Positions 20,684 through 33,324 of a stretch of DNA of 64,000 bases are shown here, piece by piece. A program made the translations under genes and the position numbers. Positions within the stretch are counted from its first letter, which is position 1, and each line of letters opens with the position of its first letter. The notes under the pieces are model-generated. The model was not told the origin of the DNA and did not search any database. It saw only the letters and a program-made list of their open reading frames with translations. This DNA is from Bradysia coprophila (Eukaryota; Arthropoda; Insecta; Diptera; Sciaridae), in contig NW_023503670.1 in assembly GCF_014529535.1 (NCBI RefSeq), positions 620,001 to 684,000 of the forward strand. Direction: 5' to 3'.

Positions 20684-23600
20684 CTAATCGGCTTTCTTAT
20701 CTTTATCGGATTTAACGGCGGCTTCTGCTGGTGCATCACGATCGGCTGGTGGAGATGGGATTGCCACTTTTTTGGTAGCCTCATCTTCCATCTCTTTGGA
20801 GAAACCGAATTCATTGACACGCTTGTGATCGACCTTGTAGATCCAGCGCTGGTACAAAAAGATGAAAAAGACGATGTCTGTAACAAAACGAATGAAAGGG
20901 AAATTATCGACCCATTTCGCTTATTTAACAAAAATTCAAAATTATTTACCGTCTCGGAAGCAGCCCAGGCGGTACATGGTGGGCATTTTGATGACAAACG
21001 CGAATATGTCATCGATGAATGTGTTCAGGAATTTGTAGGTCATCATTCTCCATGGCAAATGGGCCACGGATTTCATTTTGTAATTGATAAACAGCTGAGG
21101 TGTCATCATTATAAATCCGAATGTCAAGAGGAAACCGTACAGCATATTCAAGACGAATGAATACCAGCCTTTGTGTTCATTAAAGTAAACCGAGTAAACG
21201 CCATACCCAATCAGTAGCGGGAAACATAACCAGCCAAGATATTTAAAGGCCAGATTGTCATACACTTTCGTACTGGAGTCTACGTACGAACCTTTGTCTG
21301 TGAAAGAGATACGTGGCAAGATACCGAACAGTCGATCCTCTTTATTCAGTTTAACGTCGACGACTTTTTGAATTTTCCAAACTTCGATGCCCAAGCCAAT
21401 GAAACAGCTCACACGAATCATGAAATTAGTTTCGTTGTCCAACACATACAGCAGCACGATCAGCGATTGAAAAACACCGAAAAATACCGAACGCACCGAC
21501 AGTCCTTCCAGTGATTTGCGATTGTTCCAGAATTGGATGTCATTTTTGAATGCCAGCAACTCGAAAACGCTATGCAGAATGGATATCATGATCGTCATGC
21601 CGAGCAGGTACGGATTTGTTTCCAGCAGTGTCTCTTTGATAGAATCTTGATCTTCTTCTGGTTCTTCGCCGGTACTGAACGTATCGCCTAGAATATTTCC
21701 CGCCCATTTACCCTTCATTGCTTGCGCCGCATACAGTTGCCACTTGAACATTGACAACGGCTGGAATGTCAAATACAGACTCAGGGTTTTGACGGTGGAA
21801 TTAATTGGTTGATAATCGCGCAACATATTCCAGTAATCGTTGGCAAACAGAATGGGATAGTATGTCTTTCCACTCGCATCGAACGTGACATACTCGTCCA
21901 GTGGTTGTGGCACCGATCCTCGCACCCAATTCGTTTCATCGGTGACCAAATTTAGCGTTAAGTTCGGATGCCAGTGAGATGTTATCTCGTTGGACATGAT
22001 CTGTGACTTTCGAATCTCCTCCTCCGTTCTGCTCGTTTCTCCGGTCAACAAATTGTGTGTCTTCGTGAACCGAATCTTTTTGAATTTGTTCAATTGCCGT
22101 CGAATGTAACCCATTTCCTTTCCAGCGAATGAGCTGCCCGTTTTCGGGTCTGGACTCATGCCAAATTTCGTTACGTACGCGTGCATGTACACGGTGCCGT
22201 TGTTTTGCAGCTTTGGTGAGGCACGGATTTTGCACTCATGTGTGTAGGATCCATCACCGTTGCTGCCACTCCACCAATCGCCGAAAACTGAAGAAAAACA
22301 TTTCGTTTACGTGAAGAAAAAAAAACAACAACGACGATGCTATTTACCTAAATGCTCCTGGAACCAGCACAAGCTTTGCGGATCATCAAAGTTCACGACG
22401 TCAAAGTCTTCCGATATGTAAACGTGCAAATCGAATATTGTGCCATTGTCGAAAAGATTCCATGCTGGTGTTCGTGGATCCAACGAAACAGCGCTACCGT
22501 CTTTGGTATTTGGAACTGGTGTGGTAGCTGGTCGACGGAAAAACGATGATATGAAGTAGATGACTAGCGCTCGAATGATCAACGATTTGGTAACGGCAAA
22601 GAATGATTCCAGCTGCGTCGGCTGTCGATTGAGGTGTGGATTTTGCTCGGCCACTTCCTATAGAGATGAGAGATGAGAAAAAAAGATAGTTCCTTTTAAT
22701 CGTATGAATATTATTCACTTTTCGGATGAACGGAATTCCTTTCTTTTTGAAAATAGTTTTCTTTTTTGCCATGACTTCTCTTTCGCGCAACCAAACAAAT
22801 GAATAGAAAATTTTATTGGCAAAAAGTTTACATCTATTTTTGAAGTGATCCTCCTCTCACCAACTTTTGTTGACGGGTTATGTGAGTAATATTGTACGCA
22901 TGCGACGCAAACAGAATGTGGTTTACAGGTAAAATATGTTTTTCATAGCCCGGCTCAAGTTGAGTCACTTATTAGCATTGAAAGAACTGTGTAAAATGCA
23001 GAAGATAAGAGAAATGTGCATGCGTCGTTGTATGCAATTTGTTTGAATTTGGACTGACATGTAGATTGAATGATAATTTCGATAGATACGTGGATTCATT
23101 GTGGATGATTAATGTTTGACCTTTGATGTGTGACTGAGTGGCACAAATTTTTGTGCAATATAGTAGAAGGGGTTGAAATGAGGCCTTACGTGGAATGTAC
23201 TTTTGGTTGAACGATTTCCATATAATCGATGCAATGAACATGCTGAGTGCGGGCAGATACTTCTTAATATAAAAGGGATGTACAAAATTGTGGTGTAGTA
23301 ACAGCCAAACTACTAAATGTAGTTTTCATGCTTCGGGGAAGAAAATAAGGGTGATTTTGGGTATTTTCTCGGATTTTCGGCCCTGTACATGCGTACCTGT
23401 TTTGGTCGATTGACTTTTTGGACTTCCGCTTGCAACTTGCAAAATTACCTAAAATCAATCGTCTAAGCCACATATAAGTAAATAACTATTAGATTTTCAC
23501 GGAAATAAGAAAAAAAAAAATTTGACACGACATGGATGTTCGAATTTTAGTTTTCTTTGTAGAATTGGAAAATTAAGACATTCGCTAAAGTTGACTGTCC

Positions 23601-23809
23601 CTTTATGTGACGTGTACTCCGACTAAGAGCAAAATTTTTGTTAGTAAAAATTTGTCACATAGCATCGGAGAATACAAAGTTCTGGATTGCAGGTGGGTAA
23701 TCATTTTGAGAGGAAAATAAAAAATAAAAAAACTTACAGCGCCTGCCTCTTGTGGCACTAATAAATTATCCGCTTCATTATTTACGGTTTCGTTTTGGCG
23801 GTCACTCAT
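20684..23809 (-). CDS. CLPTM1: CLPTM1-like transmembrane protein, copy B
   Basis: Four exons on the minus strand: 23809-23738, 22657-22348, 22287-20950 and 20877-20684. They give 637 codons plus stop. The first three exon lengths (72, 310, 1338) equal those of copy A. Family features and membrane segments are as in copy A, and the 637-residue length is typical for the family. From residue FRRPATTP to the last exon only a handful of residues differ from copy A (for example GKE for GKK, LYLTF for LYVTF, PTM for PTL). The first 65-70 residues differ at roughly half of positions. The acidic tail has one DRDAPAEAA unit. Intron 1 (22658-23737) is much longer than in copy A (2850-3065) and holds repeat relics. 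Both copies are open and look functional. The start is set by the conserved exon 1 (MSDRQNETV). Confidence 0.93.
23264..23480. mobile_element. Relic of the ATGCTTCGG / CAATCGTC hairpin family
   Basis: Lies in intron 1 of CLPTM1-B. It has the family marks TTTCATGCTTCGGGG, TATTTTCTCGGATTTTCGGC and AAAATCAATCGTC, diverged. Relatives are near 25100, 42010-42440, 47832-48035, 52257-52456 and 58740-59030. Confidence 0.6.
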
Positions 23810-24141
23810 TTTGTGTTGGCTCTTTAATTCACTTAATGTCTTTGTAAAATTCACTTATCATGGTCCGCTTAGACAATCATTGAGTCAACACGAAAAATCC
23901 AAATCATGGAAAATATGATGAGAACTTGTTACTTTATGGAAACTGGGTTATGTGTTTACCTCGTTGACATTGACATTAAGTGCGAATTGAAAAAGAATGG
24001 AGATGTTCGAAAGAAAAGTAGCGTTGCAGATTATGTCCGAATTTATCAAGCGGCATTAGGTTTGAATCATGAATTTTTAAATAATGTGTAGTGACTCCAA
24101 TTTGACGCCGTAACTGTGGATTTACATAGCAACGTAAAAGT

Positions 24142-24247
24142 GACAGATGCAAAAATTTTCTCATACGGCAACTCGAAATTTCATTCATAATTTTAATTTT
24201 ATGAATGAAATTTCGGGTTGCAGTATTTAAAAAACATTGCATCTGTC
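24142..24247. repeat. 106-bp hairpin
   Basis: Outer pair GACAGATGCAA / TTGCATCTGTC and a long inner stem CAACTCGAAATTTCATTCAT with its complement around an 8-base loop. Probably a tiny MITE. The stem is long enough to give a stable RNA hairpin if transcribed. Confidence 0.6.
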
Positions 24248-24450
24248 AAACAACAAAACAATATTTAATGTGAATATCTGCAATGTGAATAACGTGAAAT
24301 TAACAATAAATTATGATTTTATTTCGATTGTAGATTACGCTAATTTAACAGCTGTCATAGCACTACTACCAGCATAACAATAGAAACTATTCGGAGGCCA
24401 ATGATATTACAGTAGACTCTAGAGATAACTGTCGTTGCATAGATATCTGT

Positions 24451-25339
24451 GGTTTGCGAAACTAATGACAGTAACGCACAGTGCAGTGGATTACTTTGAC
24501 GATTTTGAGAGCAAACTCATCATAGCCAACCTCACAAAAAGCGGAATATTAATTAAATTCCTGCAAATGCAGCAACAAATTTTAGACGTTTTTTCGAGCA
24601 ATTCATTGCTTCTATTTTCCAATGAAAGTAAATAAATTTCCACTAGAAATGAGTTCGTTTGAGGTGGCGCCATGCAAATCCGTATGTGCTCCGACTTGTA
24701 TGGACTGGCCATACCTACTTATCTACTTTCATTGTTATTTTCCTTGCCTTCAAATATAAAGTGAAGTTTGCTTGTGCTTAGTTTGCACACAAATTTTGGC
24801 GATCACACTGCCATTGATCAAAAAATAAACGGTCTTAAGCGGTAGCTCTCACCAAATTTGACGATTGTTAATTCAATGTTAGTGCGATATTACGATTTAC
24901 CGGTTTTGAAAGAAGTGCGGTTTTTGCAATACTTATAGATCTCTTCGGTTGACGACTGGCTTTTTTAGGAAAACATAGAAAATGCAAATGGAAAACTGAA
25001 TAAAACATTTTTAGTAACCGTGAAATGTTTATATTTGAAGTCAAGGAAACTAAAAAATGTCTAAAATTTGTTGCTGCATTTGCAGGAATTTAAATAATTT
25101 TTCATGCTTCGGGGCCGAAAATGAGGGCAATTTTTCGAATTTTCTCGGGTTTCGCTTTTGCGATGTTGCCTATGACGCACGTATCTTCTGTCTCGTTTTT
25201 CCACACAGCTGTCAAATTTGAAAATGAAACAAAAAATGTATGTGGTTCACACCATTATATCAGAATATCGTTCGTTTGCACACAAAATCGTCAAAGTAAT
25301 CCACTGCACTAAGCAGTGCTGTCATCAGATTCGCAAACC
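24451..25339. mobile_element. Inverted-repeat DNA element
   Basis: Ends GGTTTGCGAA and TTCGCAAACC. The arms share GCAGTGGATTACTTTGACGA and, further in, CTGCAAATGCAGCAACAAAT. The right arm is interrupted at about 25095-25265 by a piece of the ATGCTTCGG hairpin family. No intact ORF. Confidence 0.65.
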
Positions 25340-25619
25340 GATGAGATCTATCGGCAACATTCTATTTTATTTGGGGGAATACCCCAATTATCTGACGTGT
25401 CATTTAATTTTATTCAACAAAGGAGATACGATTTCATGTTCAATATTTTCAATGATAAGCTAGTACGAAACGTGACTATTCGGTTTTCGAAATCACTCTC
25501 CCCATATCTTGTTCGACCGATTTATACCGTTTATACCTCAAGAGTGTGTCGAACATCAGTGAACGAATTGTGTGAATTGTCAAATAAAAATAATAAAATT
25601 TTATTGTTCGTGTTGAAAC

Positions 25620-28600
25620 ATGGGAAAAAGTAAGTTATTAAACAAAAGAAAGATGTGAATACTAAAACGTTGGATAAACAAAATATTGTTCCATAAGCTT
25701 TATGCCTATAAATGATATTGCGGAATTAAAATAAAATGAAAGGTCCCAATAACTTTGTCTTTACATATTATTATGCACAGGGGATATTGAATTGTAAGAT
25801 TAGTGTATTGTATGGGAAAATTTGCTTGGAATTTTTCTCGTAATCTAGGCCCTCAGCATGAACATTTGTATACGCATCTGTTGTGGACGATATATTTTAG
25901 GCAAATTCGCGAGTTGTAGCCCGAACGAAGTCTACACAGATGCGTAAATAAACTATGTACACATCGTTTGGAATGGAAAAGTAATCCAGCAACTCAACAT
26001 TTCTAAAGGTTTTAATGAGATTTAGATGATGGTATTTGGACTCGAAAGTGTAATAGTTATTTATGCCATTTAGCATCACTAAGTCCCACCTTTTGGGCGG
26101 GTCGGGTCCCTTGACTGATAATTTTCCCAAAATAATGTTGTCTTTTGCTGGTTGGTAATGTTGGTAAACTTCTTAGTCAATCAGATTAGACTTTTATAGA
26201 TATCTTAATTTATTTTTACTGATTTTTTCATCTGGTTAAGAATGGACAATTTCTGTAGTCCAAGCAAATGACAATATTTTGACCTTAAACAATTTGTTTG
26301 AACCATCACGTCATACTTAGGATCTAAAATAATTTAGAAAACAAAAAATCTCAAATTACGCCTAAATTTATTTCTTTTGTAATAAGCAAAATATCACGAC
26401 TCGCTGTCTAATTTTGCAATAAATAACCGCAACTCGTGTGAATTACAACTTTACCCTCGTCTGAGTTGTCTAATGTTCGATTTGCTTTGGCCGCAAACTT
26501 CTCGCAACTCGTGTGAATTACGACCCTCTCTTCGCTCGGGCCGCTAACATCACACTCGTCAGAGTTGTCTAATATTAGGTTAGCTCTGATCGCAAACTTT
26601 TTTGGAATAGTTTCCAGAACCTTATCCCGACATAGACCATCTCCGAACTTAGCCTCAGGAATCCCATTCCTCATTTAAAAAAAAATCATCCAAATCGGTT
26701 AAGAATTACTCAAGTTATCGTGATGACAAAAAAAAATGGTTACAAACAATTACGTTTTTGATAACATTTCATACATTGTGTGGTAACAAACATTCTAGGG
26801 TATTTTCTGGCGTAAGACCCTTGACTTTCAGTCAAGGGAATAATATGCAAAATTTGCAAACTGTAGATTTCGGTGGCATAAAACGTTACTTTATGAGGCT
26901 CACGATGTGTATTACCACGGCAGAGTAAAAGTAAACCTGACGGCAGGAGCGGTTCATTATTGAAAAGTCAAATGAGGGACCTAATGCACTGTATGAAAAT
27001 GAACTCAAATGAACACTGACATAAATAAGACTACTAGGTAATTCAGGTCCCTAGTCAAACAAGCGCTCATGCCTGGGTTACTTTTACTCTGCCGTGGTAT
27101 TACAATTACACAACTAGAGCCTAATAAAGTAATTTGTACTGGATGTCATAAATAACTATTTCAGCACACGCCCCAATTGTCAAATTGGGTCTAATGCTAT
27201 AAAAATAAACATTACTGTAATATAACATACTAAGTTAATGTCACATCCTAAATACAATCGAAATTGCAGATATCTAAATTGCAAGACAGTACACATTCAG
27301 ATACAGAACATTGATTGTAGCGATTTGTAGATTTTTCTAAGAGTAGGTACCAAAACAGTCCTATCTCCTATGAAAATTGTTTCGGTCTTATGCTAGACTT
27401 TGGTATCTAAAGGTACACACCGTGAAAACATTTTTCCCAGACTGTGTCACATGACTCATGTGTGTTTGCTCAAATATATTTCTTCGCAGCTAATATTAAA
27501 TTTACGTTTTCTTTCATTTTCAGAGAAAGGAAAGTCGAACCCTTCGACAGGTTTGTTAAATATTTTAATTCAATTCAAAACAAAATATTCTAATTTCCAT
27601 TACATTTTTTAGAAGGTCAGTCTCAAGGATCGTCTCAGCAGCAAGCTCCGTCTCAGCAGCAACGACCTCAGCCACAGCAACAAGCTCCGACTCAGCAGCA
27701 ACGACCTCAGTCACAGCAGCAAGGTCAGACTCAGCAGCAGCGACCTCAATCTCAGCAGCAAGCTCAGACTCAGCAGCAGCACCCTCGGTCACAGCAGCAA
27801 GGTCAGGCTCAGCAGCAGCGACCTCAATCTCAGCAGCAAGCTCAAACTCAGCAGCAGCGACCTCAATCACAGCAACAAGCTCCCAATCAGCAGCAGCGAC
27901 CTCAGTCACAGCAACAAGCTCCGAATCAGCAGCAACGAGCTCAGTCACAGCAACAAGCTCCGAATCAGCAGCAACGAGCTCAGTCACAGCAGCAAGCTCC
28001 GAACCAGCAGCAGCAAGGTCGTTCTCAGCCCCAACAACAATCTACTCAAAGAAGACCACGTCCTAAAACCACCGAAGATAAACCGAAAAACGACGACGCA
28101 AAAACATCTTCAACACGACAAGAGAAACCCGCGGCATGGACACCCGAATATCCTAATTTAGGTCAACAAACCCAACCGCAATCGTCTCAGTCGACGCAGT
28201 CAACAAATCAAACAGCACCGTTTGCATGGGGTGCGACGCAACAAGCGCAACAAATGACTACACCATTTATGCAGAGTGTTGCCCAATCGCAGGCTTCATT
28301 GACAGCTCAACAAAGATCTGTTAGAAGCAAACCAAGGCCGAAAACTGAAGAACAACCAACGCATATCGACACGAAGGCATCATCATCACAATCCCAAGCA
28401 TGGGTTCCGGAATATGCATTTCCTGCGTCTGACACTTCGAATAATCAACCGACAGATAAACCGCCTAGTCAACCACCAGCAAAGTCTCGGCCAACTCAAC
28501 CGCCCAGACAACAAGCGCGAGGCGGTGCTTCATCGACGAGTACCCTCGATGAATCCATGGACAAGCTGTCCTTATCAAACGTTTCAACTGCTTCTTCTTC

Positions 28601-31600
28601 AAGTGTATCGTCGAAACATTCCTCAGCGGCTGCCATTCCAACATCTGCTCTCATACCTCTTACCCCGTACAAGGGATGTGGAACAAGAGGTCAAAAAGTG
28701 AATGTCGATGTAAATTTTTTACCGTTATTGATCGACAAGTTACTTTCGACCGTTTATCAGTACGATGTTACCATTGAACCAAATTTACCGAAACGCATGC
28801 TGCCGTACATTTTCGAAACATTTCGTAAGAACAATTTCCCGAACATTTTCGTTGCATTTGACGGGCAGAAAATCGCAGTTTCACCGAAAATTCTACCGAC
28901 CAGTACTAAGCGAGAGACTAAAGTGGTTGACGAAAATGGTAGAGATCGGGTTTATATGGTCGCAATAAAGGAAGCTAATGACAGCAAAATCGATTTTCAA
29001 TCGCTGAAAATGTAAGTTTTGCAATGTCGACGTTTCGTAGTGATTAACGCTGATCATTCAATATTGTTTTTCTTCAGTTACACTAATATGCGACAATTTG
29101 ATGCTCCACTACGGGCAATGCAGATGTTGGAAATTGTGCTGAAGTCACCGTTCTGGAATAAAAATGGGGTTCAGGTACGTAACGATTTAAAAAACATTGT
29201 TTTCGAAAAAATGAAAAAATTTGAAAAAAAAATCTTCAAAATCTTAGGCGGGTCGATCATTTTATATGTGTCCATCCAAGCGATTCGATCTTGGTGATAA
29301 TTATGAATTGTGGACAGGACTGTACCAAGCGACAGTGCTTGGCTCGCGACCCTATCTCAACGTTGACATAGCCCACAAGGCATTTCCAAGCGCAATGTAT
29401 GTCATAGATTTATTGGACGAGAGAACTAATTTGCAACGGGATCTGGAATATCGTGATAAGAATTCACTTCAGTCGCACTTGAACGGATTGATGATACGAT
29501 ATGCAATGCCGGGTAATGAAGCATCGGCTCGAAACTACAAATTTCTTGGACTGAGTGCCAATTCCAGGACGCATAAGTTTAAGAGCGACCAAGACAAAAA
29601 GGAGTATACAATCGAGCAGTACTTCCGAACACGTAACGTCACCATCAAATATCCGCTGTTGCCAACGTTGAAATTGGGAAATGCAATCAAAAATATTACG
29701 GTGCCGATGGAATTTTGCTCAGTTGCTGGAAATCAGGTAAAATTAACTATTTAAATCGGCAAATACTTTCGCAGAAAGTGCTGTGATGGATACAAAATCT
29801 ATTACTTCATTATTGTTAACTCTGCTATGTGGTGGAGTGGAAGTGTGGCTAAAAAGGTATAATGGCTGTGTCCAAATCACAAAAAACGTTGGGGTAGTAC
29901 TTTCCTCTGATTTCAAATCTCAGAATGTTCTCTGCAACTCGCTTTTAAATCCCAACAAGCGACTCGTATTCGATATTTTGAGAATTGGACACAAAGGCAG
30001 TTTGTGTTTATATCCCAAAAAGCGACTCGGTATCAGATATTTTGAGATTTGAAATCACAGGGAGAGAATCCCACAACGGCATTTGTTGTTTGGTCACACC
30101 CACTATACCTTTTTAGCCACACCTCTTCATAGTGGCAATACTTACATGTGCAGGTGGATGATTACTAGACAACTAGGTTAACTCGTCTGTTTTACGAACG
30201 GCCTAGTGTTGTTGAGGCGGTCAGAAATTCGTCTACATACTTTCAACGTACTACCGTCCAAATCACCCCTTGCTTACAACTTTCACGTTTCCATTTTTGA
30301 ATTGAATTGACTCTTTCAATGAAATTTTCCTTCCCTTCCAGGCAGTAAATAAAAAATGCACCGAAAATCAGACGAGAAACATGATAAAAGTGGCAGCAAC
30401 TAGCACTGATGTCCGCAAAGATAAAATAATGGAAATGTTACAACGAATTGCTCACAATCAATCACCGACACTGAAAGAATTCGGAATAGAAGTGGGTAAT
30501 GGCTTTACAAATGTTCCAGCTAGAATTTTACCGGCCCCCACTTTGGAATACAAAGACAATAGAACTATTGTGCCGGCCAAGGGACAATGGCGCATCGATG
30601 GTTTGCAGTTTTTGACACCCATGTCAATGACTAGATATGCTGTGTTGGTTATGGACAGATATGTGCAAGACAATTCCGTTCGTTCGTTCTGTGAGTGTGT
30701 AAGTATAGTGTAGGTCCAAAGATGGTTTCATTCAAAAGTCAATTCATTTTGCTTTCCTCACACAGATAAATCGAATCGGTCGTTTCCAAGGCATGAACAT
30801 TGACACGCAATACCAGATCTATCGTTTGGATTCAAATTCCAGAACCATTAGAGAGGAACTATGTCGCGAAATGTCCAAGATGATCGAAAAGAATATCGAG
30901 TTATTGTTTTGCGTTATTCCCGATCGGGGTGGTTCCTATGCACTAGTTAAACAGTGCGCTGAACTTGAGTGTGGCATTCTTACGCAATGCATCAAGCAGT
31001 TTACAATAACACGCAAAGGAACAGACCAGAGTACGGTGTCAAACATTCTACTGAAAGTGAATGCTAAACTAAATGGCACAAATCACAAATTAGCCCCGGT
31101 TTCTCGCACACCGATAATGGCAAGACCATTTATGCTAATCGGTGCAGATGTAACACATCCATCACCTGGCCAAGAGAATATTCCCAGTGTAGTTGGTGTT
31201 GTTTCATCGCACGATACTCAAGGCTTTAAATATAACAAATGCTGGAGGCTTCAAGATCCCAAGCAGGAAATGATCAGTGACTTTGACCAAATACTGATGG
31301 AACATTTGGAGTACTTTGAAAGGCAACATAAACGTTTACCCGATGTTATTCTATACTTCCGGGATGGAGTCTCTGAAGGACAGTTCCAACAGGTGCTGAC
31401 CATTGAACTAAATGCTATGTACCGCGGCTGCCAACAGTACAAGCAGGGATATAAACCGAAAATTACGTTCATCGTTGTACAAAAACGGCATCACACTCGA
31501 TTCTTTCCGCCTCCCAAGTCGAACTTGGGACGGGAAGACCGTAAGAATAACAACGTCCCAGCCGGCACCATTGTCGACAAGGAAATAACACACCCAACCG

Positions 31601-32050
31601 AAAATCAGTTCTATCTCGTCTCGCACCAGAGCATACAGGGCGTGGCTAGGCCGACCAAATATTGTTTGCTGAGAGACGATTCGGATTTTCCGATCGATGA
31701 ATTGCAAGCAATAACGTACAATTTATGCCACTTTTTTGCAAGGTGCACACGGTCGGTTTCGTATCCAGGTAATAATTCAACTCAATGCAACAGTCCGGCT
31801 GAACTGTTTTATTGACATTTTTTTGATCTATCAGCTCCAACTTACTACGCTCATTTGGCTGCTGCACGGGGTCGTGTTTACATTGAAGGGTAAGATAATT
31901 TTTTTGTCGATTTATGCGTTACTGGTGTTGATGTGATGATTCGTCCGTTATAACAGGAAAAATATCAACATGAGCCGACTAGACAAAGAGTTTAAGAACT
32001 GTACTGTCAAACAGCAGATCAGTAAGAATCATCCGATGTACTTCATTTAA
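25620..32050 (+). CDS. AGO2: Argonaute-2 (siRNA-class slicer)
   Basis: Nine exons: 25620-25629, 27524-27550, 27613-29011, 29078-29174, 29248-29736, 30342-30698, 30766-31768, 31835-31889 and 31957-32050. They give 1176 residues plus TAA. It binds small interfering RNA and cuts complementary RNA, and in flies is the main antiviral and anti-transposon effector in somatic cells. Seen: a Lys-rich start MGKKKGKS, a Gln-rich repeat tract (about residues 13-150), a Ser/Pro linker, the N domain from about 364, the PAZ region in exons 4-5, then MID and PIWI in exons 6-9, ending MYFI. The slicer tetrad is intact by alignment: D921 (GADVTHP), E961 (KQEMISD), D993 (FRDGVSEGQ) and H1134 (YYAHL). YPAPTYYAHLAAARGR is typical of the Ago2 type rather than Ago1. 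The tiny first coding exon (10 bases) was chosen because it has a good GTAAGT donor and restores MGKKKGKS. Two A-to-A rich introns hold MITEs. AATAAA at 32277 may be the polyadenylation signal. Confidence 0.93.
26083..26845 (-). mobile_element. Transposon relic in Ago2 intron 1
   Basis: In reverse orientation it matches both outer ends of the insertion at 13350-16010 (CTTGACTTTCAGTCAAGGGA region and CTTTTGGGCGGGTCGGG). The interior has two diverged copies of an approximately 70-bp unit around CGCAACTCGTGTGAATTAC (26400-26580). No functional ORF. Confidence 0.7.
26916..27096. mobile_element. CACGGCAGAG MITE, copy 1
   Basis: Terminal inverted repeats start CACGGCAGAGTAAAAGTAA. A 7-bp direct duplication GTATTAC flanks it exactly (26909-26915 and 27097-27103). 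It sits in Ago2 intron 1. A second member is at 42437-42638. Confidence 0.9.
27620..28040 (+). repeat. Gln-rich coding repeat of Argonaute-2
   Basis: Irregular 21- and 42-bp units built from CAGCAGCAACGACCTCAG and CAGCAACAAGCTCCGAATCA encode SQQQAP/SQQQRP blocks. Units near 27900-27990 are nearly identical, showing recent slippage or unequal exchange. Confidence 0.85.
29841..30126. mobile_element. MITE in Ago2 intron 5
   Basis: Inverted ends of type AAGTGTGGCTAAAAAGGTAT / ATACCTTTTTAGCCACACCT with GGTCACACCCACT mirrored by GGCTGTGTCC. The interior has a repeated AAGCGACTCG motif. The surrounding exons join cleanly without it. Confidence 0.75.
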
Positions 32051-33324
32051 ATCGGTCAAGTAGTGTAACCAAGCTGTATGATACGGATTATTGTTCATAG
32101 GATGTTAAATTAATTCATTTTCATTACAACAGCTTTCTTCGGACACTGAGGAGCTTCTACCTTATATTGTTCATTTTAATTGTTTCTTTTCAGCTTGTTG
32201 CAAGTTGTACATAATTAATTATAGCTGGACACTGTATCGCCAACATAATGAAACAATGTCCAGTTCATTTCTAACAAATAAATTTTCAATTTTTTTCCAA
32301 CTTAATTTACGTGAACTTTCATTTAGATTTTAAGTTGTGCGGAAAAAAAGATTTTGTGATTTTTCCGTGTTGTGTCGCTGGTCGGGATGCAGGTTCAAAA
32401 TTATCAAAATTCTCTAAAGTCTCAAAAAATTACAATCGCTTTTTGGAATTGTATGTGACCAGCTGGTGCAAAATAACGTATGCACACCAGTTCGGTTTAG
32501 CGATTGTATCAAAAATTTTACAAAAAATCTAAAAATTTTCTCCACATTTTGAATTTATAACTGAAGCCACTGAAATTGAGCAAAAAACTAAAGATGGGAC
32601 AAAAATTGATGATATTGATTTTTTATCTATAAATTTCGATAAAATTATTAATGTTAAGATACATTCGCTCTTGTGGGTAACGTTTTTCAATCGCTTTATG
32701 TTACACATTCGCGGATTCCTGAAGACCCACACGAAACAAATAAATGAGATATGTATTTGTGACAAATAGTTCAAAGTATTCGTTACAAATATATGCATAT
32801 TTGCTACAAATCATATACAGATGCGTTTATTTACAATACTACAAATAAATTTTTAAATAAGTAAATTATCTGAATAATTTGTGGCAAATATATAAATTTA
32901 TTTGTCGCAACTCTTAAATAAATTTGCAGTAAACTATTTTTTCCCTGCAGTAATGAACACATTTGTTTCACATTATTCGTCAGAAGTTGGAGCGCCATAA
33001 GTACATACTCGCTTGCCTCTTCTATCTAATAATGTAAAACCCAAGTGGTTTGCATGAAGAGATGTATGGGTTTTACCCGAACTTGGTAAAAAAAAACCAA
33101 CCCGACCCGATATATTTGTAAGGGGTTATCAGGTTTCGAAAATCCTCGATCCGCTCCGAGTTCCGAGATGCAAAATCTTTCAGTTAAAAAACATTTGAGA
33201 ATAGAATTTTAAGACTTTGTGCTGTAAATTCTAGTGAGGGTTTAACAGTACCCTATGGTTCAAATTCAAGTTGTAACGTCTATTGAAAAATATGGAGAAA
33301 GTTGGAATTCTGGAAATTCTCGGA

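Larger units (their letters stand above)
23810..25619. other. Intergenic between CLPTM1-B and Argonaute-2 (head to head)
   Basis: The two genes diverge, so this stretch should hold both promoters. No convincing gene. It contains a 106-bp hairpin (24142-24247) and an inverted-repeat element (24451-25339). The probable Argonaute-2 promoter lies in 25340-25619, which is free of recognised repeats. Confidence 0.5.

Noticed and set aside
27565..27987. Minus-strand frame of AAxSELVAVTEVAA repeats opposite Ago2
   Set aside because: It is the antisense shadow of the Gln-rich CAG/CAA repeat.
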